This document shows positions 46,186 through 55,540 of a stretch of 64,000 nucleotides of DNA, in pieces (the first letter of the stretch is position 1; each line of letters begins with the position of its first letter). Source of the stretch: Bacteroidia bacterium. Its GTDB lineage: Bacteria; Bacteroidota; Bacteroidia; Flavobacteriales; Flavobacteriaceae. The translations under genes were made by a program, and so were the position numbers. The notes beneath the pieces are model-generated. The model searched no databases. It saw only the letters and a list, made by a program, of their open reading frames with translations, and had not been told where the DNA came from. Location: positions 186,001-250,000 of the forward strand of contig JAUIBW010000003.1 in NCBI GenBank assembly GCA_030427585.1, written 5' to 3'.

Positions 46186-46992
46186 CTATTTGCTACTGTT
46201 GGGATACCAATCTAATTGAATTACTTCTATATTTGGGTTCTTTGATACCAATTCTTTAAACTTTGCAACATCACTTAGCCCTTTGGTTCCACGATAATGA
46301 TACGGGTATACTTGCTTAGGCTTAAATTCGAGAACAGCACTCGCTGCACTTTCTATGGTCATGGTATAGGGTAGATTCATGGTTACAAACGCCATGTCTA
46401 TGTATTGTAATGCTCTCATTTCTGGAATATCTTCGGTATCTCCCGAAAAATAAAGCCGTTTCTTTCCTAAAGTGATTACATAACCATTGCCTCTTCCTTT
46501 CTCATGAAATTTTAAGGCTTCTTTTCTTAGGTTGTACATTGGGATGGCTTCAATAGATATGCCTTGTACCTCTTTTGTTTCTCCATTATTAAGAATAATT
46601 AAGTGATCTGTGTATTGCGCAGGAAGTTTTTCGGCTACTGCCTGAGGTGCTATAATTTCGGCCTTTGATAAATCAAGGCTATCCAAAGTTTCAATGTCCA
46701 TATGGTCGCCATGTATATCTGTGATAAGTACAAGATCCGCAGGTTTCTTATTTTTAAAAGCTTTGGCTCCTCCTGCCGGATCTATATAAATAGTTTTCTC
46801 TTTCCATTCTACAATAGCTGTAGCATGAACTATTGGGTCGATAGTGATATCACTAATCGTTTTTTTAGATACTTCTTCTTGTGGGGCTTCGGTAATAGTT
46901 TCATTGTTTTCTTCGGTATCTTCATTTTTTTGTGATTTACAGTTTAAAAAAATAAGACATACCAGAGTAATGAATACGGGGAAAAGTTTCAT
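46186..46992 (-). CDS. MBL-fold metallo-hydrolase lipoprotein
   Basis: A 268-residue lipoprotein (IFLNC at about 15-19) with a Glu-rich spacer to about residue 45. The MBL-fold domain follows: TIYIDPAGG, VLITDIHGDHMD (zinc motif with Asp-Ile-His instead of THxHxDH first positions), SGDTEDIPEMRALQ and PYHYRGTKG. It resembles UlaG-like exported hydrolases of Bacteroidota. The substrate is unknown. Confidence 0.88.
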   Translation of the reverse strand: MKLFPVFITLVCLIFLNCKSQKNEDTEENNETITEAPQEEVSKKTISDITIDPIVHATAIVEWKEKTIYIDPAGGAKAFKNKKPADLVLITDIHGDHMDIETLDSLDLSKAEIIAPQAVAEKLPAQYTDHLIILNNGETKEVQGISIEAIPMYNLRKEALKFHEKGRGNGYVITLGKKRLYFSGDTEDIPEMRALQYIDMAFVTMNLPYTMTIESAASAVLEFKPKQVYPYHYRGTKGLSDVAKFKELVSKNPNIEVIQLDWYPNSSK

Positions 46993-47195
46993 AATATGGT
47001 GATTTTTGTGTTTATTAGTTCTAAAAGATAAGAATATTGAGTGAGATATGTGGGATAAGCTGTATTATCCTAAGCAGAAAGAGTAATTGTTATACCTTGT
47101 TTTTTTGTATAATACATTGTAAAAGAGTATAAAAGTAGAGGATAGGTGTAATAAAAATTCCTAATTCCTTAGACCTCTTTTTTAATTTATTTAGA

Positions 47196-47951
47196 TTAAC
47201 TGTCTATCCATAATTTAATAGCCATAGCAATAACCATGATGATTAAAAACATTTTAACTAAGCCATCACCTTTTTTAACAGACCATCTGCTTGCAATCCA
47301 TCCTCCTGTAGCATTTCCTGTAGCAAGAACAAGACCATAGAGGTAATCGATCTGGTTATTATATATAAAAATGGCTAGTGCTCCAATGGTATAAATAAAA
47401 ACAACTAATACTTTAACAGCATTAGATGTGACAAGGTTTAGATAATTTATAGAGGTTAATGCTAATAAGATAAATATTCCTACGCCTGCCTGGATAAACC
47501 CACCATAGACCCCGATAAAGAAAAAGGCAAGAATAGAAACCCAAAGATGCCTACCTTGTGTTCTTTCTACTACATTCTGAAGGTTTACTTTAGATTTAAA
47601 AACCATAAAGAGAACTACAACAACCATTACAATTGCAAGGATCTTATTAAATGTTTCTCCTTTAATATCAATCGCGATCTGTGCACCGATCAATGATCCA
47701 ACCAGAGCCGATACCCCCAGGTAGATCCCAAAGCAACCTGGTTTAACTCCTTTACTCCTAAAGCCCGCAATAGAGGAGATAGATTGAATAAAAATTCCTA
47801 TGCGGTTTGTACCGTTAGCAACCGCAGGAGGGAGTCCCATAAAAATTAACATAGGTAAAGTAAGTAAAGAACCACCGCCAGCTATAGTGTTAATTACTCC
47901 AGCTATAAATCCAATAATTGCTAAAATGAAAAGAAGTAGTGTTTCGTTCAT
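47196..47951 (-). CDS. TauE/SafE-family anion exporter
   Basis: A 251-residue integral protein with about eight helices and the repeated GxxxGxI-(N/D)xxAGGGS motif (VINTIAGGGSLLTLP near 20-35) and GGFIQAGVG near 150. This TSUP family moves sulfite, sulfonates or organosulfur anions. It is divergent from a SulP (sulfate-permease-type) gene, 300 bp apart, so both may deal with sulfur oxyanions. Confidence 0.9.
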   Translation of the reverse strand: MNETLLLFILAIIGFIAGVINTIAGGGSLLTLPMLIFMGLPPAVANGTNRIGIFIQSISSIAGFRSKGVKPGCFGIYLGVSALVGSLIGAQIAIDIKGETFNKILAIVMVVVVLFMVFKSKVNLQNVVERTQGRHLWVSILAFFFIGVYGGFIQAGVGIFILLALTSINYLNLVTSNAVKVLVVFIYTIGALAIFIYNNQIDYLYGLVLATGNATGGWIASRWSVKKGDGLVKMFLIIMVIAMAIKLWIDS

Positions 47952-48255
47952 AGAGTTTTGTGAAAAGTGCTAAGAGAAAAAAGTAGACGATGCTGGTTTC
48001 AAAAATAAGTAAATCTCTATAATGAGCTTGATTAAAATTAATTATTTCTATCAAAATAAGACGAATTCAATTTTAAACAGATGAATTCTAAATTCTTTTG
48101 GTATAACTTCTGAAACTGTTGTAGATTTACCTAATAAATCAAAAAACTTCGATAACGTTAAAAAGTTATATAAAATAGTTCCGTTTCTTCAGATTTTTAA
48201 AGATAAAAAGTATACTAACTCTTTCTTTAAAGCAGATTGTATTGCAGGTATTACT

Positions 48256-49911
48256 GTGGGAGTTATTCTTATTCCGCAAGCGATTGCTTATGCTTTACTT
48301 ATGGGAGTACCTCCAATTTATGGATTGTATGCCTGCCTGATTCCTTTATTGCTTTATGCTTTTTTCGGAACATCCAAACAACTAAGTATAGGGCCAGTTG
48401 CTGTTACTGCAATTTTGGTAATGAGTGGGGTAAGTCAACTTGCAGATCCGTTTACCGAAAGATTTGTAGAATTGGTACTGTTTATGGGATTCTTGATTGG
48501 GGTGTTGCAGATTATTATGAGTGTATTACGTATGGGATTTTTGGTAAATCTCATTTCTCAACCTGTAATTTCTGGATTTATCTCTGCAGCGGCGATAATT
48601 ATTATTGTTTCTCAATTAGATCAAGGGTTGGGGATTGCTATTCCAGATTTTAAATACACACATCAGACCATTTGGTATGCCATTAGTCACTTTGCTGAAA
48701 TACATTGGATTACACTTGGGATTTGTTTATGCTCTATTGTGATTATTAATGTACTTAAAAAATGGAAACGTTCTTTCCCAGGAGCACTTACCGTACTGGT
48801 AATTACAACATTTATCGCCTATATTTTTGATTTAAATGCAAAAGGATTGGCAATTATTAAAGATGTACCTAGCGGACTCCCTTCTTTTAGTATTCCGAAT
48901 ATGGATTATGATACGATGGTTGCACTTATCCCATCGGTATTAACGGTCACTTTTATTGGATATGTAGGCAGTATTGGGATTGCTAAGTCTATAGAAATGA
49001 AAAAGAGAGATCATATCATACGCCCTAATCAAGAATTATTTGCATTAGGTATAGCTAAGCTTATTGGTGCTTTTTTTCAGGCAGTACCTTCTTCTGGAAG
49101 CTATAGCAGAACAGCAATTAATGATGAGGCAGGAGGGAAAACCACTGTGTCGTCTATTGTAGCTGCACTAATGGTGATGTTTTCGTTACTCTTTCTTACC
49201 TCATTTTTTTATTATATCCCTAAAGCAGTTTTGGCGGCAATTATATTGGTTTCTGTATTTGGCTTGATTAATTTTAGCGAAGCAAAATACTTGTTTCGAC
49301 TTAGAAGACGAGATTTTATTGTAATGATTATTACTTTTTTAGGAACATTGATTTTTGGAGTGGAGAATGGAATCTTTATCGGGGTGATATTGTCGTTTGT
49401 GTTTCTACAGTATTACAGTGCTCGTCCTCACATTGCTGAATTAGTAAATATACCGGGGACTAAATATTATAGGAATATCAATAGATTCCCGGATGCAAAA
49501 CAATCAGAGGTGTATTTGATTATCAGGTTTGATAATCAATTGTATTTTGGTAATTCAAGCTATTTTAAGGATACTATTCTGGCCTATGTTTCTAATCGGA
49601 AATCGTTACCAGAATTTCTAATCCTTGATAATACAAATATGCATGATATAGATAGTACTGGCTTACATGTATTAGACGATATACAGCAATATCTTGATGG
49701 TATTGGAGTTCAATTATTAATGGTAGGAACCATAGGTCCTGTTCGAGATTTTTTAAAACGATCTGGTTTTACAGACAGATTAGGTGCAACCTATTATTAT
49801 TTAACAATTTCTGATGCGGTAGATCATGCAGAAAATCAAACCGATAAACATAAAGAAGTACAGGAAGCAGCAGTACAGTTTAATAGAAAAAGAAAATCTT
49901 TTTTAGATTGA
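48256..49911 (+). CDS. SulP-family anion transporter with STAS domain (start uncertain)
   Basis: At least 551 residues: the SulP membrane core (AYALLMGVPPIYGLY, QPVISGFISAAAIIIIVSQ, FFQAVPSSGSYSRTAIN) with about 12 helices, and a C-terminal STAS domain (ILDNTNMHDIDSTGLHVLDD). These proteins carry sulfate, bicarbonate or related anions. The first usual start codon in frame is GTG 48256, but the frame is open from 48085 and encodes the expected N-terminal helix (VKKLYKIVPFLQIF, KADCIAGITVG) between about 48157 and 48255. No ATG, GTG or TTG exists in frame there. ATG 48081 lies in another frame and stops after ten codons. A frameshift, sequence error or rare start codon is likely. Confidence 0.85.
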   Translation: MGVILIPQAIAYALLMGVPPIYGLYACLIPLLLYAFFGTSKQLSIGPVAVTAILVMSGVSQLADPFTERFVELVLFMGFLIGVLQIIMSVLRMGFLVNLISQPVISGFISAAAIIIIVSQLDQGLGIAIPDFKYTHQTIWYAISHFAEIHWITLGICLCSIVIINVLKKWKRSFPGALTVLVITTFIAYIFDLNAKGLAIIKDVPSGLPSFSIPNMDYDTMVALIPSVLTVTFIGYVGSIGIAKSIEMKKRDHIIRPNQELFALGIAKLIGAFFQAVPSSGSYSRTAINDEAGGKTTVSSIVAALMVMFSLLFLTSFFYYIPKAVLAAIILVSVFGLINFSEAKYLFRLRRRDFIVMIITFLGTLIFGVENGIFIGVILSFVFLQYYSARPHIAELVNIPGTKYYRNINRFPDAKQSEVYLIIRFDNQLYFGNSSYFKDTILAYVSNRKSLPEFLILDNTNMHDIDSTGLHVLDDIQQYLDGIGVQLLMVGTIGPVRDFLKRSGFTDRLGATYYYLTISDAVDHAENQTDKHKEVQEAAVQFNRKRKSFLD

Positions 49912-49923
49912 TATCTCGATTCT

Positions 49924-50889
49924 CTAATCTTCTTCGTATAAATGTAGTTTTAACCCCATGCCATAGTTGGTATTGTTATTTTTAATCAAGTTATTGTTTT
50001 TACTATATCCCCTGTCGAAACGCTGCCAAGTTCTATTTTTAAAAAATACCCTTCTGGTAAACGTTTTATAACTACTGATTTTGTCTGTAAACGGAAGTAA
50101 GGGTCTAAACGTAGTAGATATTTTAACTATACCCTTTCGGGTTTCAATCTCGCTATACTTTTTTGTTTGCTGTAATTTTCCGTCTTTATCTGCATAACCT
50201 AATACCTGTATAGAAATAAAAATACCTTCTTTCGGAATGAATACTTTATATTCTGAAACGTTCAGTTCAAAATTAGATTTATCCTCGCTGGTAACTTTAA
50301 AGATAATATCTTCATAAGGTAGTCTTTTTCCCGGATACCCCTTGTTGTTACCATAAAATTGCATTTTGAATAAAGTAGAAAATGATTCCTTTTTGTTAGC
50401 ATTTCGGTTTGAAGATTCAGTTTTAATAGGTAGATATACTGAAGCTATTTTGGTAGATTTCTCGGGGTTTTTAGGGAAGAAAACTGCAATTTCGGATTCT
50501 ACGGTAGGGAGCCAGCTTTTAAAATAATCATTATGTACTTCTGATGCCAATTTCTTGGTTTTGTACTTCCTTTTCTTTTCTGCAATAATATATACCTCTT
50601 TAAGCTCTGCAATATCCTGGGCTAAACGTATTTTTTGAGGTAAGGCAGAAGTAGGTAGTGCTAATTCTTTGTACCCTACAGACGATACATATAAGGAGTC
50701 TACATCGGAATACCATTTTTTTGAGAACCGAAAATTACCATCGGCATCAGCAAATGTTCCACTTCCATTTCTAAAAGAAATTGTAGCGTATGATATAGGT
50801 GTGTTTTGTATTGAATCAAGTACAGTGTAAGTCTGCGAATAGACAATTTGTGCTAAAAAAAGCAGTAGTAGGAAGGACAGCTTTTTCAT
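49924..50889 (-). CDS. Exported carboxypeptidase-regulatory-like protein
   Basis: A 321-residue protein with a signal peptide (LLLLFLAQIVYSQ). Residues about 20-95 are a CarboxypepD_reg-like/DUF4480 beta-sandwich (TPISYATISFRNGSGTFADADGNFRF). The rest is beta-rich, Lys/Tyr heavy, and ends in LHLYEED. Similar proteins are common in Flavobacteriia; no enzyme activity is known. It is convergent with the SulP gene (12 bp apart). Confidence 0.78.
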   Translation of the reverse strand: MKKLSFLLLLFLAQIVYSQTYTVLDSIQNTPISYATISFRNGSGTFADADGNFRFSKKWYSDVDSLYVSSVGYKELALPTSALPQKIRLAQDIAELKEVYIIAEKKRKYKTKKLASEVHNDYFKSWLPTVESEIAVFFPKNPEKSTKIASVYLPIKTESSNRNANKKESFSTLFKMQFYGNNKGYPGKRLPYEDIIFKVTSEDKSNFELNVSEYKVFIPKEGIFISIQVLGYADKDGKLQQTKKYSEIETRKGIVKISTTFRPLLPFTDKISSYKTFTRRVFFKNRTWQRFDRGYSKNNNLIKNNNTNYGMGLKLHLYEED

Positions 50890-51043
50890 AGAGTAATGGG
50901 GATTAAAAAAACTAAAGTTATGAAATATATTTATACTAGAACGATTATCGTGCCAAAGAGGTTTAATAATAATTAAGATTATTTTGAATTGTAGTTTTGA
51001 AATATGTTTAAATATCTTCTTATTAATTAATTACAATATTTAT

Positions 51044-51295
51044 CTAAACAAACACTCCAGTAATTTTGTTTAGTCCACACCTTTCGATAAAACTATTGGT
51101 AAATACATTCATTGCTTCTGGTTTTAGTAAGTCGTTACGGGTATCAAGCTAATACTGTACTGTTGCAGTTCCATGCATACTCTGGATACGTTGAAAATTA
51201 AGGTTGAAGTTTATTTTTTCCCTAATGAAAGGTATATAGATAGCTTCTAATCGATTCCATACTGTTTCATAGAACTTACGAGTTATATCTTCCAT
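51044..51295 (-). pseudogene. Interrupted ORF of unknown identity
   Basis: The frame starting at ATG 51295 runs 48 codons (MEDITRKFYETVWNRLEAIY...), hits TAG, then continues 34 codons in the same frame without further stop until 51044. The downstream part (DTRNDLLKPEAMNVFTNSFIE) reads like real protein, so the stop looks like a point mutation. No family recognised. Confidence 0.4.
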
Positions 51296-51349
51296 AGGGG
51301 GATTTCTTTATAGGCTAGGTGAAATAATATATTGACTAATTTAGGGACT

Positions 51350-51640
51350 AATAAAATCGATTATGAAGACATTTGAAGTAATGTGACAATTACGATTACC
51401 ACATAGCGATGTCGTACAATTATATAAAAGAATGATATTTAATGTCATTGCCTGTAACCAAGATAATCGTATAAGGAAATATTTCTTTTTTGATCGATAA
51501 ACGTGAAGTTTGGAGATATTCACTTGCATATGATGTAACCTATTCGTATAATCCATCAGGGGTTTGGACCGGTATGTATTAAATATCAATTAATGGTAAA
51601 TGATATAATTTTACACTACAGGACCTGATTACTATAAGAG
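51350..51640 (+). pseudogene. hipA toxin-kinase remnant
   Basis: Translated fragments in two frames match the core of HipA-family serine kinases. Frame from 51363: KTFEVM, stop, QLRLPHSDVVQLYKRMIF and NVIACNQDNR (the NxxxRNQDxH catalytic loop, with changes). Frame from 51502: REVWRYSLAYDVTYSYNPSG, VWTGMY, stop, ISINGK, stop, YNFTLQDL (activation-loop and C-terminal parts). At least one frameshift and three stops make it dead. Sequence upstream of the fragment, including the N-terminus and any HipB partner, is gone. Confidence 0.65.
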
Positions 51641-51693
51641 AGAAGATTAGCATAACCATCTAGATTATCCTATGACCTTTCTAATTAAATAAA

Positions 51694-52170
51694 ATGCAGA
51701 AAGCTATCTACTTTATGCTTTTTAGTACTGTGTTTTTTACAGCAATGAACCTATTATTAAGTATTTAGTACACTTTTAGGAGGAGTACAACTTGTATTTT
51801 TTAGAGTATTTGACTCGTTATTTTTTACGATGAGTTATTTGTTATGGCATAAGATCTTAATATTGGGCAACCAAAAAAGATTGTTGATCTATAGAGGATT
51901 GGCAGGAGTAACCTCGATGGGGTTATTCTTTATATCGGTTAATTACCTTTCTATTGGTTCTGCAGTATCATTGCGATATTTATCACCAATATTTGCAACT
52001 ATTTTTGCTGTACTCTTTCTTAGAGAACAAGTAAAACCAATACAGTGATTGTTTTTTAATGGTGTTTAGTAGGGTTTTAATGATCAAAAGTTTGATCCTA
52101 ATATATATCCAATCCTAAGTATTATAGGCACCTTATAAGTGATCACTGGATTAATCTTTAACATTTGGTA
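51694..52170 (+). pseudogene. EamA/DMT-family transporter remnant
   Basis: An N-terminal helix (MQKAIYFMLFSTVFFTAMNLLL) in the first frame is followed, after a frameshift, by GGVQLVFFRVFDSLFFTMSYLLWHK (in parts) and ILILGNQKRLLIYRGLAGVTSMGLFFIS..., the first EamA repeat. TGG at KPIQW has become TGA (near 52046), and two more stops follow within 25 bases; fragments such as GFNDQKFDPNIYPI trail on. It is a dead drug/metabolite exporter. Confidence 0.65.
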
Positions 52171-52181
52171 TAGAAAACGTT

Positions 52182-52265
52182 AACCCGATTTATACATTAG
52201 AACTTCACGTTATGAGACTAGAATGCTTCAAAACTCAATGGATTTTCTAATGTATAAAACGGATT
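52182..52265. repeat. Imperfect 21-bp inverted repeat
   Basis: Arms 52182-52202 and 52245-52265 pair with two mismatches (core TTTATACATTAGAA / TTCTAATGTATAAA) around 42 bases. It lies between the EamA remnant and a small ORF. It may be a remnant mobile end or a terminator-like fold. Confidence 0.5.
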
Positions 52266-52279
52266 ATAAAAAACTTTAA

Positions 52280-52531
52280 TTAAGAAAAGTCTTCTCTAAG
52301 ATAAAACATAAGTTTTCTCTTATCTGTAAAACTTTTGATAGTAATAATATCACCATTAATTTTATTATAAATCACTTCAACAAATAATAAATCTACATAG
52401 TAAATAGAATAGTAAAAATCGCGATTCTGGTCATTTATAGTGAAGAGGTGAATACCTCGATCCCAGAGGTCTTTGTATTTAATATCTAATTGTCGAGCAT
52501 TAAACTCTTCTACAAGGGTAATTTTGCGCAT
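52280..52531 (-). CDS. Small hypothetical protein
   Basis: An 83-residue protein rich in Tyr/Asp with predicted beta-alpha mixture (RGIHLFTINDQNRDFYY, VDLLFVEVIYNKING). The start ATG 52531 and the uninterrupted frame stand out within a decayed region. No family recognised; the protein may be a short domain protein or a fragment of a longer lost gene. Confidence 0.5.
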   Translation of the reverse strand: MRKITLVEEFNARQLDIKYKDLWDRGIHLFTINDQNRDFYYSIYYVDLLFVEVIYNKINGDIITIKSFTDKRKLMFYLREDFS

Positions 52532-53390
52532 AAGCTATTAATTTTATAATGAGGCGTAATAAAATTACGGAAAAACCATAATATATGCAAGTGAAAATTG
52601 TACAATCTATTAAAAAACAATGAAATGCACGTGTAGAATAACCTTTGTTTAAGAATATATTTGACTATATCACATAGAAACTTTAAATGGCTATAAGGCT
52701 AGTATTAACCACTATAATGTTATGATTTCTTTAACAAATACAAATTTTAGATAAAATAGTATAGCAGGGTAATATTTAGTTCTGTTTTTTTACCTTTTGT
52801 AAGAAAAAACTTGTGGCGAAATGAAATAAATCTTACAAAAAAATATGTCTTTGTAAATTTTTGTTTATTTTAGTTGTAACTAACTAATGAATAAGTTTTT
52901 AATAGAAAGCGGCCCTTTAGGTTAACTACTCCTAGAGGGCCTAAATTGAAACATAATCGGTATTTAACACAAACTCAACTTATACTAATTATGAAGTTTC
53001 AACTTTACTTTTTACTGGTTCAAAGATATCTTAGTTTTATAAATTTCCTCATGTTTATTCATAAAAAATTTAACATTTAATCAATTAATAATACAGCAAT
53101 GTTAATTAATTCTTAACCAGTTGTTTGAATGTGTGCATATGTGATTGTATTTGTTGAGTTATATTTATTTCGAGAGTTCCTTTCTAGGTTTGTTCTACAC
53201 TTTTTATGGGGTAGCCATAATGAAGAAAATGAAAAAAGTCAAATAGATGCAAAACCTGTTCTTAATTTATAAAAAGCAAAACTAATTATAGCGTATCAGA
53301 ATAAAGTTCATCTTCATTATAATATTTTCATCGACATTTGAAAAAACAGCAACACATTTAGTACAAAAATCATTTTTTTCATGGTGATTT
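52532..53390. other. Long spacer (859 bp) with a GC-rich hairpin and orphan leader
   Basis: The stretch lacks an intact gene. A hairpin GGCCCTTTAGG (52911-52921) / CCTAGAGGGCC (52931-52941), with one wobble, lies 50 bases before an orphan frame ATG 52991 to TAA 53080 (29 codons, MKFQLYFLLVQRYL...) which looks like the start of a signal peptide whose gene has gone. The arrangement recalls leaders of SusC-like receptor genes. Confidence 0.45.
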
Positions 53391-54674
53391 TTATTGGTTG
53401 TTAGTACGTTCAAAAATTAAAGAAGCAAAGCATTGTACTCCATATTTTATGGTTTTTTCATCCACAGCGAAGTTTGGTGAATGTGGCATAGAATTTACAC
53501 CTTTCTCGGTATTAGACCCTCCTAAAAAAAAGAATACTCCAGGTACTTTTTGCTGATAAAATATAAAATCTTCGCCAAAATAAGGAACTTGTCCATACAG
53601 TGGTTTAAACATTTTTTCGTTGTAAAAACTATAAATCGTTTGTGCTGCAATTTTTGTTAGTTCAGGATCATTTATAGGAGCTTCGTAAGCTCTTGAGTAC
53701 CCAATAGAAATAAAAGAATCTTTAAATCTAGAATTAAGGATTTGTTTTTTTATATCGAGGGGTATACTATGAGTATTTTTAATATTAGTTTCAAAGAAAC
53801 TAGCATTAAAAAAAATGGTGTCCTGATCTTTATAAAGTTTTGTTCCATCTAAAAAAAAGTAGTCTTTATATACTGTTTCCTTGCTTGTAATCCCAATTTT
53901 GGGATCAGAAATATTATTTATAATATCCCAAGGAGAGCCTTTAAGGGGATTACGAACATAACCTTTTAAAACACTATTCATAAAGTTTTCTAATTCATTT
54001 TCGTTGGCACTAGGCATAAATTTAACTTCAAGTGTTCTTTGGTAGGCAAATAATTCATTAGCCTTAAAATTGATCATTCCTGATGCTTCGGGGACAATAT
54101 GCAGTCCATAAATTTCATCTGGTTTAATAATGTTAAAAAGACCATCTTTAATCATGTCTTTTGCTCCTGTAAAAGTCTCTTCAGCTGGTTGAAAAATGAA
54201 ATAAACGGTACCTCCTAAATCTTTTTTTTGTTGAGATAAAATAGTAGCGATCCCTAAACCAATTGTTGTATGTACATCATGACCGCAGATATGTCTTATG
54301 CCTTCATTTTTAGACTTAATAAAGGTAACAGGATCTGGTTCATCTGTTTTTATGGCATCCATATCGGCTCGCCAAGCTATTTTTTTGCCTTTTTTATCAC
54401 CTTTTAGAATTCCCACTACTCCATAGCCTCCAACATTCGTTTTAACTTCTAATCCTAAATTTCTTAAATATTCGGTAATAATTTTAGAGGTTCTTTTTTC
54501 TTGCTTAGATATTTCAGGATTCATATGTAAATCTCGCCTAATTTTAACTAGGTTATCATAGATCTCATCGGTTTGTTTTACTATTTTTTGGTAGGTATTT
54601 GTGTTTTCACTTGATTGGGCATAAAGCATTCTAGTGACTATAAAAAATACTATTGTTAAAAGTTTCAATTTCAT
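53391..54674 (-). CDS. Exported M20-family amidohydrolase/peptidase
   Basis: A 427-residue protein with a signal peptide (IVFFIVTRMLYAQ). The M20D core has RRDLHMNPEIS, WRADMDAIKTDEP (metal Asp), HICGHDVHTTIG (Cys/His ligands) and FIFQPAEETFTGAKDMI (Glu-Glu). Such enzymes hydrolyse N-acyl amino acids or hippurate-like amides. A small-domain insertion of about 190-310 is present as usual. Single gene facing the decayed region downstream. Confidence 0.9.
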   Translation of the reverse strand: MKLKLLTIVFFIVTRMLYAQSSENTNTYQKIVKQTDEIYDNLVKIRRDLHMNPEISKQEKRTSKIITEYLRNLGLEVKTNVGGYGVVGILKGDKKGKKIAWRADMDAIKTDEPDPVTFIKSKNEGIRHICGHDVHTTIGLGIATILSQQKKDLGGTVYFIFQPAEETFTGAKDMIKDGLFNIIKPDEIYGLHIVPEASGMINFKANELFAYQRTLEVKFMPSANENELENFMNSVLKGYVRNPLKGSPWDIINNISDPKIGITSKETVYKDYFFLDGTKLYKDQDTIFFNASFFETNIKNTHSIPLDIKKQILNSRFKDSFISIGYSRAYEAPINDPELTKIAAQTIYSFYNEKMFKPLYGQVPYFGEDFIFYQQKVPGVFFFLGGSNTEKGVNSMPHSPNFAVDEKTIKYGVQCFASLIFERTNNQ

Positions 54675-54787
54675 GATATAATTTTTTATTGTTATTTATT
54701 ATATCACAAATATTGCTTTATTCTGTCATCAGAAATATAGCTTTTTGTTGAAGTGCTATTTTTAATAGTTGAAATGTAATATGATTA

Positions 54788-55540
54788 TTATTTGTTCATC
54801 CATTCCTTAAAATCACTTGTCTTTTGTCTACTAACAATAAACTTTTGATCTCTTGGATTTAACATAGAAAGCTTCACTCGATGATTAAAATACGAATCTA
54901 TTTTCTGAATTGAAATTTTGGAAACAATTTGACCACGATTAATTCTATAAAATTGATTTGGGTCCAACGAACTAAATAATTGGTCGATAGTTTCATCAAT
55001 AATGTAGCGTTTATTAATAGTCACCCCAAAAGTGATGCTTTCTTGAGAATACACATATATCAAATCAGAAGTTTTAATTTGTACAAATCCATTTCCTTCC
55101 TTTACTAGTATACCTTCTCGTTTATTCATTACTTGCATACTGCTTAGAAGTTGTTTTAAAATAGATGGAGCAATAACAGAGGAGAGATTTGTTTTAAAAA
55201 ACTTATTAAGTGCAGTATTTAGTTCATCCTGTTGGATTGGTTTGAGTAAGTAATCTATACTATTTACTTTAAAAGCTTGAATAGCATATTGATCAAACGC
55301 AGTTGTAAAAACAATAGGTGCTTCTACATTTACTTCCTGAAATATTTCAAAACTCAGACCATCTGCTAGTTGGATATCCATAAATACTAAGTCTGGAGTT
55401 GGATGTGTCTGAAACCATATAACAGCATCTTCAACTGTATCGATTATGCCTAATAATTGATACTTGAAACCACCAGTTTTGAGCGCACTTTGCAATTGAT
55501 TAGCTGCACGTGATTCATCTTCAATAATCAGTACTTGCAT
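54788..55540 (-). CDS. LytTR-family response regulator
   Basis: A 250-residue regulator: receiver domain (residues 1-115) with acidic pair EDE, phospho-acceptor Asp54 region (LVFMDIQLADG) and Lys in LLKPIQ, then a LytTR DNA-binding domain (about 145-245; GILVKEGNGFVQIKTSDLIYVYS, in two parts). It binds DNA as a dimer. It overlaps the kinase gene by 20 bp, so translation is coupled. The partners are the LytS-type kinase and possibly the two membrane proteins upstream. Confidence 0.93.
   Translation of the reverse strand: MQVLIIEDESRAANQLQSALKTGGFKYQLLGIIDTVEDAVIWFQTHPTPDLVFMDIQLADGLSFEIFQEVNVEAPIVFTTAFDQYAIQAFKVNSIDYLLKPIQQDELNTALNKFFKTNLSSVIAPSILKQLLSSMQVMNKREGILVKEGNGFVQIKTSDLIYVYSQESITFGVTINKRYIIDETIDQLFSSLDPNQFYRINRGQIVSKISIQKIDSYFNHRVKLSMLNPRDQKFIVSRQKTSDFKEWMNK

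Noticed and set aside
48237..48653. 138-codon ORF at the start of the SulP gene
   Set aside because: It is a Cys/Tyr-rich shadow frame of the transporter coding sequence.
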